DNA of 7,315 nucleotides, taken from Alphaproteobacteria bacterium. GTDB lineage: Bacteria; Pseudomonadota; Alphaproteobacteria; Caulobacterales; Maricaulaceae. The notes below the pieces were generated by a model. It did no database searches. It saw only the letters and a program-made list of their open reading frames with translations, and was not told the DNA's origin. The translations under genes were made by a program, and so were the position numbers. The DNA is taken from positions 1 through 7,315 of the forward strand of contig JAUIEH010000124.1 in assembly GCA_030428405.1 (NCBI GenBank), given 5' to 3'. Shown here one piece after another: positions 5,692 to 7,315 of the stretch (its first letter is position 1; each line of letters starts with the position of its first letter).

Positions 5692-7179
5692 ATGAACGCC
5701 CGAAACATCACCGCCCGCACCATCACGGCATTCACCGCCGTCGCCACCGCCATTTGCGCGAGCGGGTGCGCCGTCCTCGCCCAGGACGAGCACGCGCCCG
5801 CCGACCTCTATTACGGCTTTACGCTGATTGATCCGGACGCAGAGCGCCTGGTCGAGAACGCTTTTATCGTCGTCTCTGAGGGCGAGATTGAATCGGTCGG
5901 TTCAGGCGAGGCGCCAGCGCGCGACTACGCCGCCCGCTTCGACATGACCAGCCGCTACGCCATGGCCGGCTTTATTGATGCGCATGGACACATCACGGCC
6001 GGTCCGCATCAAATCTCAATGACCGACGACGGCCCGCTCGTCACCATCGACGCCGTGGACGAAGTGACCCGCTTTCATGCGCGCGCAGCGCTCGCTTTCG
6101 GCGTGACGACAGTGCGCAATCCGGGCGCGGACCCTGAGGCAAGTGCGGCCTATGACGCACACATCGCCGCCGGTGAATGGGAGGGGCCCGACGCCGTGCA
6201 TGCCGGCGCCGTGATTCAGCCGCCGCCGCTTGGCGGGACGGGCTTTGTCTATCCGCAAACGGAAGAGGGATGGTTCACCGAGGCGCAGCGCCAGGCAGAC
6301 CTCGGCATGACCTATTTCAAGCTCTATACGGGGCTCACGGAAGAAGAGCTCGCACTCGGCGTGGCCGCGGCGCATGCGGCCGGCCTCACGCCCATCGCCC
6401 ATCTTGAAGCGGTCAGCTGGACGCGCGCGGCCGAGCTTGGCGTCGAACAGCTTCTTCACGCTTTGCCGCTCAGCCCGGATCTGCTCGAACCTGAAGCGCG
6501 CGAAACCTTCCTCGCCGAGCGCGGCGCGGATACCCGCTATTATTATCGCTGGTTTGAGCTGGTCGATTTCGACGGGCCGTTGTTCCAGGACATGCTGGAA
6601 ACGCTGGCGGCGAATGATGTCGTCGTCGACCTGACTTTGTTGGTGAACGAACTGACCTTCGTGCGCGCGGCGCGCGAGGAAATGTTCGGCCCCGAATTTT
6701 CAGTCTATTTCCACCCGGATTCTTTGGACGCCTCGCGGGCTTTTCTCGCCGCCGCCTCAACCGGCTGGGAGGCGGAGGACTTCACGCGCGCCGAAGGTGC
6801 GATGCAGCGCGTTTATGAGTTCGCGCGCCGTCTCGATGAGGCGGGCGTGCGCCTTGCTTTGGGTACGGACGGCGCCGGCGGCGGCCCCATCTATGCGCGC
6901 GAAATGCGCCTGCATGTCGATGCCGGGTTTTCCAGCTGGCGCGTCTTGCGGCTGGCGACTTCGGAGACCGCGGCCTCGCTTGGTCTCGACGAACACACCG
7001 GCGCGCTGCGCGCGGGGCTTGAGGCCGACATCGTTTTCCTGCGCGAAAACCCCGTCGAAGACGTAATGAACGCCCGCACGGTCGACATGGTTGTCACGAA
7101 TGGACGCGCCTTCACCTTCGAGGAGCTGAGCGATCCGGGCGCGTTTGACGCTGGCGCGCCGGCCGGCGAGACGGGTTGA
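5692..7179 (+). CDS. Exported amidohydrolase, imidazolonepropionase-like metal-dependent hydrolase
   Basis: This 495-residue protein starts at ATG 5692, with AGGAG (5681-5685) 6 nt upstream. Residues 1-31 form a signal peptide. Cys26 in ASGC could be a weak lipobox, or cleavage could follow VLAQ, so it is a periplasmic enzyme or a lipoprotein. The mature part has the amidohydrolase layout: an N-terminal beta-sandwich segment (about 38-90), GFIDAHGH with metal ligands His98 and His100, Lys210 in YFKLYTG (possible carbamylated bridging lysine), His237 in PIAHLEA, His256 in LLHAL, and Asp393 in LGTDGAG. The usual ending follows: TSETAASLGL, GALRAGLEADIVFL and VVTNGRAF. Most of these proteins hydrolyse cyclic amides or C-terminal dipeptide bonds, but the substrate cannot be read here. 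It stands alone behind its own promoter and is followed without a visible terminator by a partial gene. Confidence 0.88.
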   Translation: MNARNITARTITAFTAVATAICASGCAVLAQDEHAPADLYYGFTLIDPDAERLVENAFIVVSEGEIESVGSGEAPARDYAARFDMTSRYAMAGFIDAHGHITAGPHQISMTDDGPLVTIDAVDEVTRFHARAALAFGVTTVRNPGADPEASAAYDAHIAAGEWEGPDAVHAGAVIQPPPLGGTGFVYPQTEEGWFTEAQRQADLGMTYFKLYTGLTEEELALGVAAAHAAGLTPIAHLEAVSWTRAAELGVEQLLHALPLSPDLLEPEARETFLAERGADTRYYYRWFELVDFDGPLFQDMLETLAANDVVVDLTLLVNELTFVRAAREEMFGPEFSVYFHPDSLDASRAFLAAASTGWEAEDFTRAEGAMQRVYEFARRLDEAGVRLALGTDGAGGGPIYAREMRLHVDAGFSSWRVLRLATSETAASLGLDEHTGALRAGLEADIVFLRENPVEDVMNARTVDMVVTNGRAFTFEELSDPGAFDAGAPAGETG

Positions 7180-7220
7180 GCTGGACGAGGCGGGCCGAAA
7201 CGGGCGAGATATTCATCGTC

Positions 7221-7315
7221 ATGATCAATCTGATGCCAGAGTCCGGTTCGGCCCCGCCTGCGGTGCGCGCGCGCTATAATCGCTTCGCCGTCATCGCGTC
7301 GCTGATTTTCGTGGC
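7221..7315 (+). CDS. Start of a probable membrane protein (3' end outside window)
   Basis: From ATG 7221 the frame stays open for 31 codons to the edge. It reads MINLMPESGSAPPAVRAR, then a hydrophobic run (FAVIASLIFV) that looks like the beginning of a transmembrane helix or signal anchor. It starts 41 bp after the amidohydrolase stop with no terminator between, so the two may be co-transcribed. ATG 7233 and an upstream TTG at 7176 overlapping the previous stop are alternative starts, and the Shine-Dalgarno is poor. No family is recognisable from this length. Confidence 0.45.
   Translation, partial: MINLMPESGSAPPAVRARYNRFAVIASLIFV

Overview
The window is GC-rich throughout, with strong G/C preference at third codon positions. 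Its gene content is typical of an alphaproteobacterium: a DecR-like Lrp/AsnC regulator, a DUF6356 protein and a bacterial reverse transsulfuration pair. A marine lineage such as Hyphomonadaceae or Parvularculaceae would fit, but that placement is inference. I see no mobile element, tRNA, rRNA or CRISPR array, and the coding is dense.

Layout. Positions 1-1852 (minus strand) hold a large exported protein whose C-terminus runs off the left edge. It is a caspase-like (peptidase C14) domain fused to a DUF900-type alpha/beta hydrolase domain, and the expected nucleophile is missing from both domains. A 224-bp divergent intergenic region (1853-2076) follows and carries a perfect 18-bp inverted repeat. 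Next come two co-directional genes 21 bp apart: cystathionine beta-synthase with a C-terminal CBS-domain pair (2077-3459) and cystathionine gamma-lyase (3481-4662). Together they convert homocysteine plus serine to cysteine by reverse transsulfuration. A DecR-like Lrp/AsnC regulator (4669-5145, minus) converges on them with only 6 bp between the stop codons. It is a plausible cysteine-responsive regulator of the pathway. Its upstream region carries a perfect TGGAAC-N3-GTTCCA palindrome and a sequence resembling the E. coli Lrp box.

Divergent from the regulator is a small one-helix membrane protein of the DUF6356 family (5269-5535) with a TTG start, closed by a clear intrinsic terminator. A near-consensus sigma-70 promoter, with an inverted repeat centred on its -10 box, then drives an exported amidohydrolase of the imidazolonepropionase-like group (5692-7179). 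The first codons of a probable membrane protein start at about 7221 and run off the right edge.

The most unusual item is the caspase-DUF900 fusion. It keeps the scaffold of both domains but has lost the caspase Cys (Thr156), the hydrolase Ser (Ala467) and apparently the hydrolase His (Asp578). This suggests a double pseudoenzyme with a binding or sensing role in the envelope.
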